DNA of 64,000 nt from Prevotella sp. oral taxon 475 (GCF_018127805.1 NZ_CP072334.1:908001-972000), one strand, 5' to 3'. Shown: positions 1 through 9,400, numbered from the stretch's first letter. Numbers and translations are program-made. The notes: generated from the letters alone by a model not told the origin.

Positions 1-152
1 GCGATGCGATCTTTCACACTACCACCGGGGTTGAAGCTCTCGATTTTGGCGATGATGGGAGTAGAAAGGTCTTTCGAGGCTGAGAATTTGTTGAGTTCCA
101 ACAGGGGGGTGCTTCCGATGAGTTCGGTCAGCTGTTTTGCAATGCGTGCCAT
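1..152 (-). CDS. cysK: cysteine synthase (O-acetylserine sulfhydrylase), N-terminal part
   Basis: This is the first 50 codons of a gene that runs off the left edge. The enzyme joins O-acetylserine and sulfide to make cysteine in the cytoplasm, using pyridoxal phosphate. The visible protein begins [20 protein letters not shown] and continues to NPGGSVKDR. The GSTPLLEL stretch and the NPxxSVKxR motif are hallmarks of the family, and Lys47 in that motif is the expected PLP lysine. The ATG at 150-152 is the first start after a good -7 promoter box. The rest of the enzyme lies outside the window. CysK and cystathionine beta-synthase-like relatives share this N-terminus, but CysK is by far the likelier call in this phylum. 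Confidence 0.88.
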   Translation of the reverse strand, partial: MARIAKQLTELIGSTPLLELNKFSASKDLSTPIIAKIESFNPGGSVKDRI

Positions 153-192
153 ATACTTTTGTGTTAAATGTGAATGATTCGTTTGGATGGTG

Positions 193-200
193 CAAAGGTA
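193..200 (-). promoter_or_regulatory. -7 promoter box of cysK
   Basis: On the minus strand this reads TACCTTTG, matching the Bacteroidota sigma-factor box TAnnTTTG, 40 bases before the cysK ATG. It supports the chosen start. Confidence 0.6.
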
Positions 201-244
201 GGGTGAAAAATGGGGTGAGGCAATCGCATAAACAGGGCATTTTG

Positions 245-301
245 TCTACCACAAAGATGGTAGAACGCAGCAGCCGCAGCCCAAGGACAGGGCCGCGGCT
301 G
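245..301. other. two adjacent hairpins between cysK and the CCA-adding enzyme gene
   Basis: A 7-bp stem (TCTACCA/TGGTAGA, 245-251 with 258-264) is followed by an 11-bp stem interrupted by one mismatched pair (271-282 with 290-301, outer arms CAGCCGC/GCGGCTG). They lie downstream of the minus-strand gene ending at 377. No clear T-run follows on either strand, so a terminator role is only possible. No gene is seen between 201 and 376. Confidence 0.4.
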
Positions 302-376
302 TTGAGGATGATACTCGCTGAGGCCCAGAAAACGGTGTTCGAGGCGGAGAGGGCAACGAGTGGGGTAGGGAGAGGA

Positions 377-1801
377 TTAGATCAGAGCCATTTCTCGAGC
401 TTTCTGCATGAGCAACTGCATGAGTGGTTTGCGCTCGTTGGGCACGCGATTGTCTAAGACGGCATCTTTGAGGGCCTGTTTGAGCAGGCCCACCTCGCGA
501 CACGGACCGAGGTGGAAGAGTTCCATAATTTCGTTGCCATCGATGACGGGTTGGAGCAGACGTTTGTAGTCGCGCTCTTTGAGGTCGGCCAGTTTTTCGC
601 GAACGATGCGGAAGTTGTCGAGGAATCTGCGTTTGCGGACGGCGTTTTTACTGGTGATATCGGCTTCGCAGAGGGTCATGAGGTCGTCGGTGTCTTCGCC
701 GGCATCGTTCATGAGTCGGCGAACGGCACTGTCGGTCACCTCCTCGTCGGCAATGGCGATGGGGCGCATGTGTAGGTCGACGAGCTTCTGAACATACTTC
801 ATCTTGGCATCTAAAGGCAGTTTGAGGCGTCGGAACAGTTCGGGCACCATTCGTGCACCGATGAAGTTGTGGTTGTGGAAGGTCCATCCCGCGGCGTTGT
901 CCCATCGTTTGGTTCGGGCTTTTCCGATGTCGTGCAGCAGAGCCGCCCAGCGCAGCCAAAGGTTGTCGGTGTGGCAGCAAATATTGTCGAGCACTTCGAG
1001 GGTGTGATAGAAGTTGTTTTTATGGGCTCGTCCGTTGCGTGTTTCCACGTTGTCGAGCTGTGAGAGTTCGGGAAAGATGAGTGGGAGCAGACCGCAGCGT
1101 TGGAGATCGACGAATCCACGACTGGGTTGTGACGTCATCATGATTTTGTTGAGTTCGTCGGCAATGCGTTCGCCGCTAATGATGCGGATGCGTTCGGCAT
1201 TGCGGGTGAGCGCGTCGAAGGTTTCGTCGTCAATGAAGAAGCGCAGTTGGGTGGCGAAGCGGATGCAGCGAAGCATGCGGAGAGGGTCGTCGGAGAAGGT
1301 GATATCGGGGTCGAGAGGTGTGCGGATGAGGCCGTCTTCGAGGTCGGCGATTCCGTCGAAAGGGTCGGTGAGTTGTCCGAAACGTTCGGCATTGAGGCAG
1401 ATGGCCATGGCATTGATGGTGAAGTCGCGTCGGTTTTGGTCGTCCTCGAGGGTGCCATCCTCTACGACGGGTTTGCGCGAGTCGTGGCTGTAGCTTTCTT
1501 TCCGCGCTCCGACGAACTCCACCTCATAGTCGCGGTATTTGACCTGGGCTGTCCCGAAATGGCGAAACACCGAGATGTGCGCTTTCCTTCCCAGTCGTTG
1601 CCGCAGGGCATCGGCTACGCGAATACCGCTCCCGACGACCACGACGTCGATGTCATTCGAAGGACGTTCGAGAAAGAGGTCGCGCACGTAGCCGCCTACG
1701 ACGTAGCATTCGAGTCCGAGCGCATCGGCAGCTTCGGAAATACGGTGAAAAATATCTTGATCGAGCAATTCTGCCAGTTGGGCATCGGATAGCATCTTCA
1801 T
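377..1801 (-). CDS. cca: CCA-adding tRNA nucleotidyltransferase with HD domain
   Basis: The enzyme adds or repairs the 3' CCA of tRNAs from CTP and ATP. The 474-residue protein starts MKMLSDAQLAELL and carries the class II nucleotidyltransferase signature GGYVRDLF at residues 36-43, followed by the metal-binding acids of NDIDVVV at 49-55. An RRDFTINAMA motif comes next, then the RNA-binding helical region and an HD domain (LLHDIGKA) in the C-terminal half. The ATG at 1801 was chosen because the -7 box sits only 26 bases upstream; the longer reading frame to 1978 runs through the promoter. Three of the four tRNA genes in this window lack an encoded CCA, so they need this activity. A poly(A) polymerase is the main alternative within the family. 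Confidence 0.9.
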   Translation of the reverse strand: MKMLSDAQLAELLDQDIFHRISEAADALGLECYVVGGYVRDLFLERPSNDIDVVVVGSGIRVADALRQRLGRKAHISVFRHFGTAQVKYRDYEVEFVGARKESYSHDSRKPVVEDGTLEDDQNRRDFTINAMAICLNAERFGQLTDPFDGIADLEDGLIRTPLDPDITFSDDPLRMLRCIRFATQLRFFIDDETFDALTRNAERIRIISGERIADELNKIMMTSQPSRGFVDLQRCGLLPLIFPELSQLDNVETRNGRAHKNNFYHTLEVLDNICCHTDNLWLRWAALLHDIGKARTKRWDNAAGWTFHNHNFIGARMVPELFRRLKLPLDAKMKYVQKLVDLHMRPIAIADEEVTDSAVRRLMNDAGEDTDDLMTLCEADITSKNAVRKRRFLDNFRIVREKLADLKERDYKRLLQPVIDGNEIMELFHLGPCREVGLLKQALKDAVLDNRVPNERKPLMQLLMQKAREMALI

Positions 1802-1827
1802 ATTGCGTATATCTGTTTTTAGGCTTG

Positions 1828-1835
1828 CAAAGGTA
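1828..1835 (-). promoter_or_regulatory. -7 promoter box of cca
   Basis: Reads TACCTTTG on the minus strand, 26 bases before the ATG at 1801. It lies inside the longer open frame and so argues against an upstream start. Confidence 0.6.
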
Positions 1836-1913
1836 AGCATAAAAGTTGAAACGCTCCGCTCTCCCTTTTTCTCCTTACTCTTTCTCTCCTTCCTACTTCC
1901 TCTCTTTTTTTCG

Positions 1914-1921
1914 TATCTTTG
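1914..1921 (+). promoter_or_regulatory. -7 promoter box of the AICAR transformylase gene
   Basis: TATCTTTG, a perfect TAnnTTTG match, 25 bases before the ATG at 1947. It is arranged back to back with the cca promoter about 80 bp away. Confidence 0.65.
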
Positions 1922-1946
1922 CACCGCAATACAAACAAGAATCAAG

Positions 1947-3122
1947 ATGAAAGAACTCGAATTGAAGTACGGATGCAATCCGAACCAGCAACCCTCGCGG
2001 ATATGGATCGAGCGTGGCGAACTGCCTCTCGAAGTGCTTAACGGAAGACCGGGCTATATCAATTTTCTCGATGCGCTGAATGGTTGGCAGTTGGTGAGTG
2101 AACTGAAAGCGGCTTGCGGTCTGCCGGCAGCGGCCAGTTTTAAACATGTCTCGCCGGCCGGCGCAGCCCTTGGACTGCCGCTCGACGACACGCTGCGGCA
2201 TATCTATTTCACGCCCGACACGCCTCTCTCACCTTTGGCCTGTGCCTATGCTCGTGCCCGAGGAGCTGACCGCATGAGCAGCTACGGCGATTTCATCGCC
2301 CTGAGTGACGTCTGCGACGAGAGCACCGCCCGGATCATCGGGCCTGAAGTGTCTGACGGCGTCATTGCGCCCGGCTTCACCCCCGAGGCTCTCGCCCTGC
2401 TCAAGGCTAAACGCCGTGGTACTTACAGCATCATCTGTATCGACCCTGCCTACACGCCCGATCCGATTGAGCGCAAACAGGTATTCGGCATTACCTTCGA
2501 GCAGGCCCGGAACCATCTGCGACTCGACTCGCCCGAGCTCTTTGCTCACATCCCCACGCGTAATCAGAGTTTTACTCCAGAAGCTCGGCGCGACCTCGTC
2601 CTGGCTCTCATTACCCTGAAGTATACCCAGAGTAATTCGGTTTGCTATGCCAAGGACGGACAGGCCATCGGCATCGGAGCCGGACAGCAAAGCCGGATCC
2701 ACTGCACCCGACTGGCCGGGCAGAAGGCCGACACCTGGTGGTTGCGGCAGCATCCGCGGGTGATGAATCTGCCTTTCGTCGAGGGCATCCGCCGAGCCGA
2801 TCGCGACAATTGTATCGACCTCTTCATCGGCGACGACCACGACGACGTTCTTGCCGAGGGTGCTTGGCAGCAGTTCTTCCGTCACCGTCCCGAGCCTCTC
2901 ACCGCCGAGGAGCGGCGCGAGTGGATCGCACGTCAGAGGGGTGTCTCTCTGGGTAGTGATGCCTTCTTCCCTTTTGGCGACAACATCGAGCGAGCCCATC
3001 GCAGCGGCGTGCAGTTCATCGCACAGGCCGGCGGATCGGTGCGCGACGACCACGTCATCGCTACCTGCGACAAATACGACATCGCCATGGCCTTTACCGG
3101 CGTGAGACTGTTTCACCATTAA
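1947..3122 (+). CDS. phosphoribosylaminoimidazolecarboxamide (AICAR) formyltransferase, stand-alone
   Basis: The protein resembles the C-terminal (AICAR transformylase) half of PurH, which transfers a formyl group from 10-formyl-tetrahydrofolate to AICAR in purine synthesis. It is 391 residues and starts MKELELKYGCNPNQQPSRIW. The family pattern is visible: YGxNPxQ near the start, SFKHVSPAGAA around residue 70, later RMSSYGDFIAL, TLKYTQSNSVCYAKDGQAIGIGAGQQSR and DAFFPFGDNIERA. The IMP cyclohydrolase half is absent, so this is not a full bifunctional PurH (about 510-530 residues). Single-domain versions are known in Bacteroidota and some other anaerobes; I infer that another gene supplies the cyclohydrolase. 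The start follows the -7 box and discards an upstream extension that contains the promoter. Confidence 0.87.
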   Translation: MKELELKYGCNPNQQPSRIWIERGELPLEVLNGRPGYINFLDALNGWQLVSELKAACGLPAAASFKHVSPAGAALGLPLDDTLRHIYFTPDTPLSPLACAYARARGADRMSSYGDFIALSDVCDESTARIIGPEVSDGVIAPGFTPEALALLKAKRRGTYSIICIDPAYTPDPIERKQVFGITFEQARNHLRLDSPELFAHIPTRNQSFTPEARRDLVLALITLKYTQSNSVCYAKDGQAIGIGAGQQSRIHCTRLAGQKADTWWLRQHPRVMNLPFVEGIRRADRDNCIDLFIGDDHDDVLAEGAWQQFFRHRPEPLTAEERREWIARQRGVSLGSDAFFPFGDNIERAHRSGVQFIAQAGGSVRDDHVIATCDKYDIAMAFTGVRLFHH

Positions 3123-3136
3123 TCCCCTCTTCTTAG

Positions 3137-3328
3137 ATGGACATCGACGACATCATCTCGGGCGGCGGAATGACCTTCCGAAAAGGTTCTTCCGTCACGC
3201 CGCGGTCTGAAAAGAAGGTGAAGACCAAGGCCAAGAAAAAACAATATATCACCGGAGCGCATGGCAGCGGTTCTGCCAAACAAAAGGCCAAATACCGCGA
3301 GCAACGCGCCAACCGCAAACGGCGATAA
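3137..3328 (+). CDS. small basic protein of unknown function
   Basis: A 63-residue open frame starts 14 bases after the AICAR transformylase stop, so it would be the second gene of that operon. The N-terminus is acidic and glycine-rich (MDIDDIISGGGMTFRKG). The rest is strongly basic (about a third Lys/Arg) and ends in KYREQRANRKRR. I do not recognise the family. A nucleic-acid-binding role fits the charge but is only a guess. The close spacing and lack of other coding signal on either strand favour a real gene, although small basic frames can arise by chance. The 41-bp repeat array begins 82 bp downstream. Confidence 0.45.
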   Translation: MDIDDIISGGGMTFRKGSSVTPRSEKKVKTKAKKKQYITGAHGSGSAKQKAKYREQRANRKRR

Positions 3329-3410
3329 CTCGCCCCATTTCTCGAGAAGTACCGCTGGCAGACCCGGCGGTGCTTCTCTCTTTTTCGGAACCACCGCCGG
3401 GACTCGCTGA

Positions 3411-3719
3411 AGGATTCCTCGTGGCGGGAAACGGCCGCTGGCACCCAGGGAAGGATTCCCCGCGGCGGGAAACGGCCGCTGGCACCCAGGGAAGGATTCC
3501 CCGCGGCGGGAAACGGCCGCTGACACCCAGGGAAGGATTCCCCGCGGCGGGAAACGGCCGCTGGCACCCAGGGAAGGATTCCCCGCGGCGGGAAACGGCC
3601 GCTGGCACCCAGGAAAGGATTCCCCGCGGCGGGAAATGGCCGCTGGCACCCAGGGAAGGATTCCCCGCGGCGGGAAATGGCCGCTGGCACCCAGGGACGA
3701 TTCCCCGCCGCGGGGAATC
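3411..3719. repeat. 41-bp tandem repeat array, seven units plus a terminal perfect hairpin
   Basis: The GC-rich unit begins AGGATTCCCCGCGGCGGGAA. It recurs with exact 41-bp spacing: the GYGGCGGGAA core starts at 3421, 3462, 3503, 3544, 3585, 3626 and 3667. Copies differ by only a few substitutions. Each unit can form a short stem (TTCCC/GGGAA). The array ends in a diverged unit that makes a perfect 21-base palindrome at 3699-3719 (GATTCCCCGC/GCGGGGAATC around one C). Because 41 is not a multiple of three and the unit has no stop codons in most frames, it produces long overlapping frames on both strands that are not genes. Confidence 0.92.
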
Positions 3720-3731
3720 GTCACAGAAATA

Positions 3732-3768
3732 AAAACGGCGTCTCTGATCATTTCAGAGACGCCGTTTT
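3732..3768. terminator. bidirectional rho-independent terminator
   Basis: A perfect 16-bp stem (3732-3747 with 3753-3768, loop TCATT) has AAAA on one side and TTTT on the other. It separates the plus-strand purine gene from the converging minus-strand thioredoxin gene. Confidence 0.85.
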
Positions 3769-3794
3769 CGTCGTATTCTATACAGAAACATTTG

Positions 3795-3866
3795 TCTTAA
3801 CTCCCTTTTACTCCTTTACTCCTTAACTCCTCCTTTATTCCTTCCCTCCTTTATTCCTTCTCTCCC
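3795..3866. repeat. low-complexity CTCCTTTA-type repeat overlapping a gene end
   Basis: Degenerate copies of words such as CTCCTTTA, CTCCTTAA and CCTCCTTTATTCCTT fill this stretch. The same words appear at 13781-13870. The last 14 or so codons of the thioredoxin gene are written in this repeat, so its charged tail (EGIKEGRNKGGVKE) is repeat-derived. Confidence 0.6.
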
Positions 3867-5030
3867 TAAAACCCTCTCCACCGCCTCATAGATGGCTTTG
3901 CCGCGCAGGCCCTTGGCCACGATGCGACCCTCGGGACTGACGAGCAGAATCTCGGGGATAGAGATGATGGAATAGGCCGAGAGCACCTCTTTGCGCGCCT
4001 CCTTGGAGAGGAGCAGGTGAGCCCAGAGAGCACCGTCGTCGGCAATAGCCTTGAGCCAATCGGCACGGCGGAAGTCGGTAGAAACCCCCAAGACGGCGAG
4101 CCCACGGGTTTTGAAGTCGGTATAGGCGCGCAGAAGATTCGGTGTCTCTTTGCGACACCAGGTGCAACTCGAACTCCAAAAGTCTACCAACACGTACCGC
4201 CCGCGGAAGTCTTTCAGCGACAGCGGTCGACCCTCGGGGTCGATTCCCGTGATGTCGGGTGCCGGTCGGCCTACCAGGGTTCGTTCAGCCGCCTCCACCT
4301 TCTGCATTGCTCGCAGGAAGTAAAGGCTTTGACGGGCCGCAGAATCGTAGATAGAAAGCTGTCGACGAGCCTCGTCTATCTGTTCGGCCGAGGTGAGGCG
4401 GGCGTGTTGCAGTCGGTAGGTATAGTAGAGATAAAGTCCGAAGAGCGTGCTGCCGTGCGCCGAGATGCGGTCGTCGAGCCAAGTTCTGAGCTGTTTGTAG
4501 GCCTGTGCATAGATGGGAGCCGAGGAGGTTTTGATGCGCTGCATGGCCAGTTGGTCGCCACGGTCGCGGGCCGAATAAAACAGTTGGTCGAGCGAATCGA
4601 GCGTGTGCCGCTGTCCCGCCACCTCTTTCTCCTGTACAAATCGTTCGTACTCGCGTTGCCAAACGCTACCCGGCATCGTGAGATGGAGACTTCCGTCGTT
4701 GCTGATGGCGAGGTGGATGCGGTTCTCTCCGGCGGAGAGGAAGACGTAACGCCCGTGCTGGAGAGTAGATTCCATATCGTTGGGGTTGAACACGGGCGAG
4801 AGGAAGACGAGTTGCGAGCGTAGCGTGTCGTTGCGATAGCGAATGGTGCCCTGCGTCAATTCAATAGAGTCGAGGGGTAGGAGATAGCTGTTCTGTTCGT
4901 CGTAGACTGTGAAAAGATAAAGCCGGTGGCAGTCGCCAGTCGTCATCGTGCCTGTAAGGGCAATGCCTTCGGCCCGGGAAAACAGGCAGAGGGCAAGCCA
5001 GGAGAGGAGGAAGAAGATTCTCTTTGACAT
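3816..5030 (-). CDS. TlpA-family thioredoxin-like protein of a SusC/SusD locus
   Basis: This is a predicted exported thiol-disulfide protein of 404 residues. A signal peptide (MSKRIFFLLSWLALCLFSRAEG) leads to a DUF4369-like N-terminal region, a helical middle, and a C-terminal AhpC/TlpA thioredoxin fold. That fold has the active site CTWC at Cys289 and Cys292 and the cis-proline region SIPEILLVSPEG. Proteins of this layout act in the periplasm, usually as disulfide reductases. It lies 20 bp downstream of the susD homologue and reads the same way, so the three genes probably form one operon. Its C-terminal tail is encoded by a low-complexity repeat and is probably not functional. Reduction versus oxidation of partners cannot be told from sequence. 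Confidence 0.82.
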   Translation of the reverse strand: MSKRIFFLLSWLALCLFSRAEGIALTGTMTTGDCHRLYLFTVYDEQNSYLLPLDSIELTQGTIRYRNDTLRSQLVFLSPVFNPNDMESTLQHGRYVFLSAGENRIHLAISNDGSLHLTMPGSVWQREYERFVQEKEVAGQRHTLDSLDQLFYSARDRGDQLAMQRIKTSSAPIYAQAYKQLRTWLDDRISAHGSTLFGLYLYYTYRLQHARLTSAEQIDEARRQLSIYDSAARQSLYFLRAMQKVEAAERTLVGRPAPDITGIDPEGRPLSLKDFRGRYVLVDFWSSSCTWCRKETPNLLRAYTDFKTRGLAVLGVSTDFRRADWLKAIADDGALWAHLLLSKEARKEVLSAYSIISIPEILLVSPEGRIVAKGLRGKAIYEAVERVLGREGIKEGRNKGGVKE

Positions 5031-5050
5031 CTGTTTCGTGTGGGATTAGG

Positions 5051-6451
5051 TCAGCGTTCATTGGGTTGCATCGTTCCGCTGTTGAAGCGTAACACCTTGG
5101 GCGGAATGGGCAAGACATACTTCGCGTCGTTGGCTGGCAGAGTGAAAGTTCCCTCGGCTGTGGCATGTGTCACGGTCTTGGCAAAGCGTGCGTCGCGGTT
5201 CAACCGCTTGAGGTCGATGTAACGCGTCATCCCCGACATGGCCAACTCTCGCCGACGCTCCTCGAGCACCTGCCTCAGGGCATCGTCGTTGTTGGCCGCT
5301 GTGAGTGGAGTATGATCCTTAATGCGGTTGTTGCGCAGCTGATTGATGAGCTGCATTGCCCTTGTGGCCGACCCTACGCGAGCTTCGCATTCGGCAGCGA
5401 TGAGATACAACTCGGGGGTAGACACAGCTAAGTTGGCCCGCAGATAGGGAGCCCACACGTAATGGGTGGTAGGGATGTTGCGGAAGTTTTGCGTGAAATA
5501 GATTTGCAGTCGCATATCTTTGGCCGGATAGAGGGCGATGAGTTCGTCGGATCCGAACACCTTCGAGCTCATGCCATACACATAGGGAGCGAACTTGATG
5601 TAGATATTCTCCGGGTTGTCGATGTCTTGCGGCACGTTGGTTCTGCCGATAGAGTTTTGCGGCTTCACTACAGCATATTTCTTCAGGTCCATCAACGTTC
5701 CGTTGGTGGCCAAAACCTCGTTTGCAGCGGCCAATGCCTGGGTGTAGTCTCCCATGTAGAGATAGGTCTTGGCCAAGATTCCTACGCCTGCGGCCTTTGA
5801 AGCGCGGAAGGCATTGCTCTTGGGACGAGCCGGGAGATCGGGCAGAGCGGTCTGCAAGTCGGCCAAGATTTGTGCGTAAACCTCCTTGACACTCGCCCGC
5901 ACCAAATTCTTTCGCGAGATATTTTCGTCCAGAATGAGTGGCACGCCGGGATCTGTCGCCGCCGTGTTCTCGTCGTAATGACGGGCATAACCGTTCACGA
6001 GATAGAGATACTCTAAGGCCCGACTCACCAAAGCCTCGGCCCTGATGGAGCGTTTCTCTTGTTCGGTGGCCTCTTCCGCTCCCATTACGTTGTCCACTAC
6101 TGTGTTGTAGTAGTAGATTCGGGAATAAGAGGCATACCAAAGTCCATCATCGGCAGCATCGCCGAATACCTCTTTCTGATACGTATAAAGGTTTTTGATG
6201 GCCAGGTCTACGCTATTCAGTCCGGGAGTTGCCGTTCCTTCGGCCACGTCGGGCAGGAAAACGTCGTCGGTGAGATAGGTTGGGTAAACGTCCGACACCT
6301 TTTGCACACTTTCGTGGTTAAGAAGCGTTTCAAAATCGGCCGCCGTCTGCGGGATGGTAGCACCTTTCGGCTTGATGCCGAGATAGCTGTCGCAGGAAGC
6401 AAGCAAGGTTCCTGCGACCCAGCATGCCAGTATGATCGTCTTTGTCTTCAT
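5051..6451 (-). CDS. SusD/RagB-family nutrient-binding outer membrane lipoprotein
   Basis: SusD-type proteins sit on the cell surface as the substrate-binding lid over a SusC channel. This one is 466 residues, with a lipoprotein signal ending LLASC (lipid on Cys20) and the family start DSYLGIKPKG. The helical-repeat body includes ALEYLYLVNGYARHY and AGVGILAKTYLYMGDY, and the C-terminal part holds VLEERRRELAMSGMTRYIDLKRLNRD, typical of RagB/SusD. It lies 12 bp after the susC homologue stop. No glycoside hydrolase, sulfatase or peptidase gene accompanies the pair, so the ligand cannot be guessed; the thioredoxin partner hints at something other than a standard polysaccharide locus. Confidence 0.93.
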   Translation of the reverse strand: MKTKTIILACWVAGTLLASCDSYLGIKPKGATIPQTAADFETLLNHESVQKVSDVYPTYLTDDVFLPDVAEGTATPGLNSVDLAIKNLYTYQKEVFGDAADDGLWYASYSRIYYYNTVVDNVMGAEEATEQEKRSIRAEALVSRALEYLYLVNGYARHYDENTAATDPGVPLILDENISRKNLVRASVKEVYAQILADLQTALPDLPARPKSNAFRASKAAGVGILAKTYLYMGDYTQALAAANEVLATNGTLMDLKKYAVVKPQNSIGRTNVPQDIDNPENIYIKFAPYVYGMSSKVFGSDELIALYPAKDMRLQIYFTQNFRNIPTTHYVWAPYLRANLAVSTPELYLIAAECEARVGSATRAMQLINQLRNNRIKDHTPLTAANNDDALRQVLEERRRELAMSGMTRYIDLKRLNRDARFAKTVTHATAEGTFTLPANDAKYVLPIPPKVLRFNSGTMQPNER

Positions 6452-6463
6452 TGTTTTTGAGGT

Positions 6464-9400
6464 TTAAAATTGAGCAGACAGGCCTATTGTCCATGTTGTT
6501 GGATTGGGAATGGCCCGTTGTCCCCATCCGTATCCGAAGGTTCCCAGTGCCTCGGGGTCGATTCCGCTGTGGTTGGCCTTCCAGGTCAGCACGTTCTGGA
6601 CCTGAACTGTGAGGTTGAGAGCTGTCATTCTGCATTTTGTCACCCAACGTCTGTCGAAGTGATAGGTGAGCGACACGTCGCGCAACTTGATGTAATCGCC
6701 TTTGATGACGTGAATATCCGACGCATACCAAGGATGGCGCACCGAGGTGAGGTCGAGGTTATAACCGGTGAAGGCCGGTGTGACGCCTGCCCGTTGTTCG
6801 TCGCCGGGTTGTTGCCATCTATTTAAAATCGTTCGACTCACATTCGTTGTCGGTGGTAAGGAGAGGAAAGGAGCCGCCTCGCCTCGTAGCACATGTCCGC
6901 CGTAATAGATGAACATCAACGAGAGTTCAAAGCCTTTGTAGGCAAAGATGTTGGTGAGCGAACCACTATACCTCGGATGCCGTGTGCCCGAATAGGTGAG
7001 GTCGTCCATCGAGGTGATGCCTTTTACCACATCTTTTCCGCCGTTGGCATAGTATTGCGGGGTTCCATCGGTAGGGTTCAGGCCCGCATAGCGGAAGCTG
7101 AACACGGCTCCGAGAGGATAACCTTTAACCGATGCACTGCCGGTGGTCATTCCAAAGACGTTGATATTCGAGTCGTCGATGTCGATAAGTTTGTTTTTGT
7201 TATACCCTAAGTTCAGACTGGTAGACCAGCTGAAGTCCTTTGTCTCGATGTTTCTGCTGTTGAGCGTGAGCTCTACGCCCCGGTTGTACATCGAACCGTA
7301 GTTGAGCGTCACCATCCGCCAGCCCAGCGTGGGGTCGGCTTCACGACTTGCGAGCAGATCGGTAGACCTTTTGTTATAAAACTCCAATGTTCCCGAGAGG
7401 CGATGACCCAGCACGGCGAAGTCGAGTCCTACGTTGGTCGTTGCCGTTTTTTCCCAACGCAGGGCGGGATTGGGCGGATTTTTGATTTCCGAACCGAACT
7501 CCTTGCTCCACTGATTATATCTGGCTGCCTCGAACGTGAGGTAAGGCCCAGCCTCTTTGGGGACATTTCCGCCGATGCCATAGGTCAGTCTGAGTGTCAG
7601 ATTATCCAGCCACGAGGCCCTATCTTTCAAAAACTTCTCTTTCTTTGCATGCCAAGCAGCACCCACCGACCAAAGCGGACGATACTGATACTTAGGATCG
7701 GTGCCGAAAAGATTCGACTGATCCACACGGATACTCCCCGTCACGTCATAGCGATTGTCGTAAGAATAAGAAGCATTTCCATAGAACGACACAAAGCGAT
7801 CTTCCACTTCGGTGATGTAGTTGTTAAAGATGGAATGCCACATGAAAGAACCCGTCAGCGACTCGGTGCGCATTAGCGACGAGAGCGACAACGGATTGAC
7901 GGGCTTATAGCCCAAACTATTTTCGTCGAAGCCCATGTAGTAGATCGAGGTAGAGGTTGATTTCTTCTGTCGGCGTTCGCCTCCGGCAAGAGCCGTGATG
8001 AGATGTTGGCCGAACTCACGGTTGAAGTTGAGTTGCGCCCGCAAGGTGTATGCCGCCACATCTCCGCGGATTTCCGACTTCTGCGCTCCTTTCGGGACGT
8101 TCAATGTTAGAGTTTTCCGCATCGTGTTATACTGTGCAGCATCGTTCACCATGTTTCTTACGGTGTAAGACTTAGCACTGAAAAACTCGCTGCTCTTGCT
8201 CGTCGTATTCTCTGTTTGGAAACGAACGTCGAAGTTCAAACCCTCCATCAACTTGAAGTTCAGTCCTGCCTGCACCCTGTAATACTGGTCGCGACTGTCG
8301 AAACGCTCTTCCTTGCGATTGACAATGGGGTTGAACGTCTCGTCCATCAATCCGATTCCCTTCAGTCGTTCCAGTTCGTAGTCCGATTTATATTTAGGAA
8401 AATTCACCGGATTTCCATCCTTATCGCGCAGCATCGTATAAGAAGGGTTGTTGCGGTAGATGTCTGTAAACTGTCCCATTCCGGTGTCTCCCTTGTCGTG
8501 TGTAAAGCTACCGGTGATACCGATGTCGGCTTTCAGCCATTTGAAAAAGAGGATGTTGTCTCTCAACGTGAAACCATAACGTTCAGAAGACTGGTAGCGC
8601 GCGTTGTAACTGTTGCCGTCGTAGTTGAGCGAAAACACGTATCGGTTTTTCGGATTACCGCCAGAGATGCTTAGGTTGTGCTGATGGCGCACGCCTGTTT
8701 TGGTATAAAAGTCTTCCAGTTCCTTTCGGTTGTCTAAGTTGCGATAGGTCTCCAAGCCCGTTTCCAGCTGGTTATTGTCAATCATTCCCGCCTTATGTTT
8801 GTAGAGAAGTTCCAGCACGGGGTTCACCTTTACCCGTTCGTCAAGGTAGGCATACTGATTGGAGTCGTATCGGAAGCCTTCTTTCTGCAAGTCTACCAGT
8901 TCCCTACTATTGAGCAGATTCAAGCTACCCATATCGGGTCGAGGGGTGAACTTCACGCTGGCATCATATCTCACAGAAGTCTTACCGTTGGCATTTCCGT
9001 CGATGGTGCTGATCACAATCACGCCGTTGGCCGCCCTTGCACCGTAGATAGAGGCAGCAGCAGCATCTTTGAGGAAGGTGATGTTCTTCACGATGGCAGG
9101 GTTGATGCTGTTGATGTTCCCTTCGAACGGAACGCCGTCTACTACCAACAACGGTTCGTTGCGTGTGGGTCCGCCTCTCAGTGTAGCCATACCTCTTATA
9201 TAATACTCGCCATTTTGCTGCACCAGTCCCGGCACCTGTCCCTCCAATCGCGTGATGATGTTGGTTTGTAGTTTGCCTTTCAGTTTCTCGGGTGTAATCA
9301 CATGAAACGAACCCGTTGCCCTTTCGCGTGAGAGAGTTTGATAACCCGTCACGATCACGTCGCCCAACGACCGTTCGTCGGTTTTCATCACGATGTTCAG

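Noticed and set aside
3411..3719. CRISPR array
   Set aside because: The whole 41-bp unit repeats; there are no unique spacers and no cas genes. The 22-bp array at 28164 likewise has cores and spacers far too short.
3119..3751. Long repetitive frames on both strands (for example 210 and 185 codons, minus strand)
   Set aside because: They are made by the 41-bp array, whose unit lacks stops in most frames, so several frames read the same repeat peptide. They also overlap the basic-protein gene.
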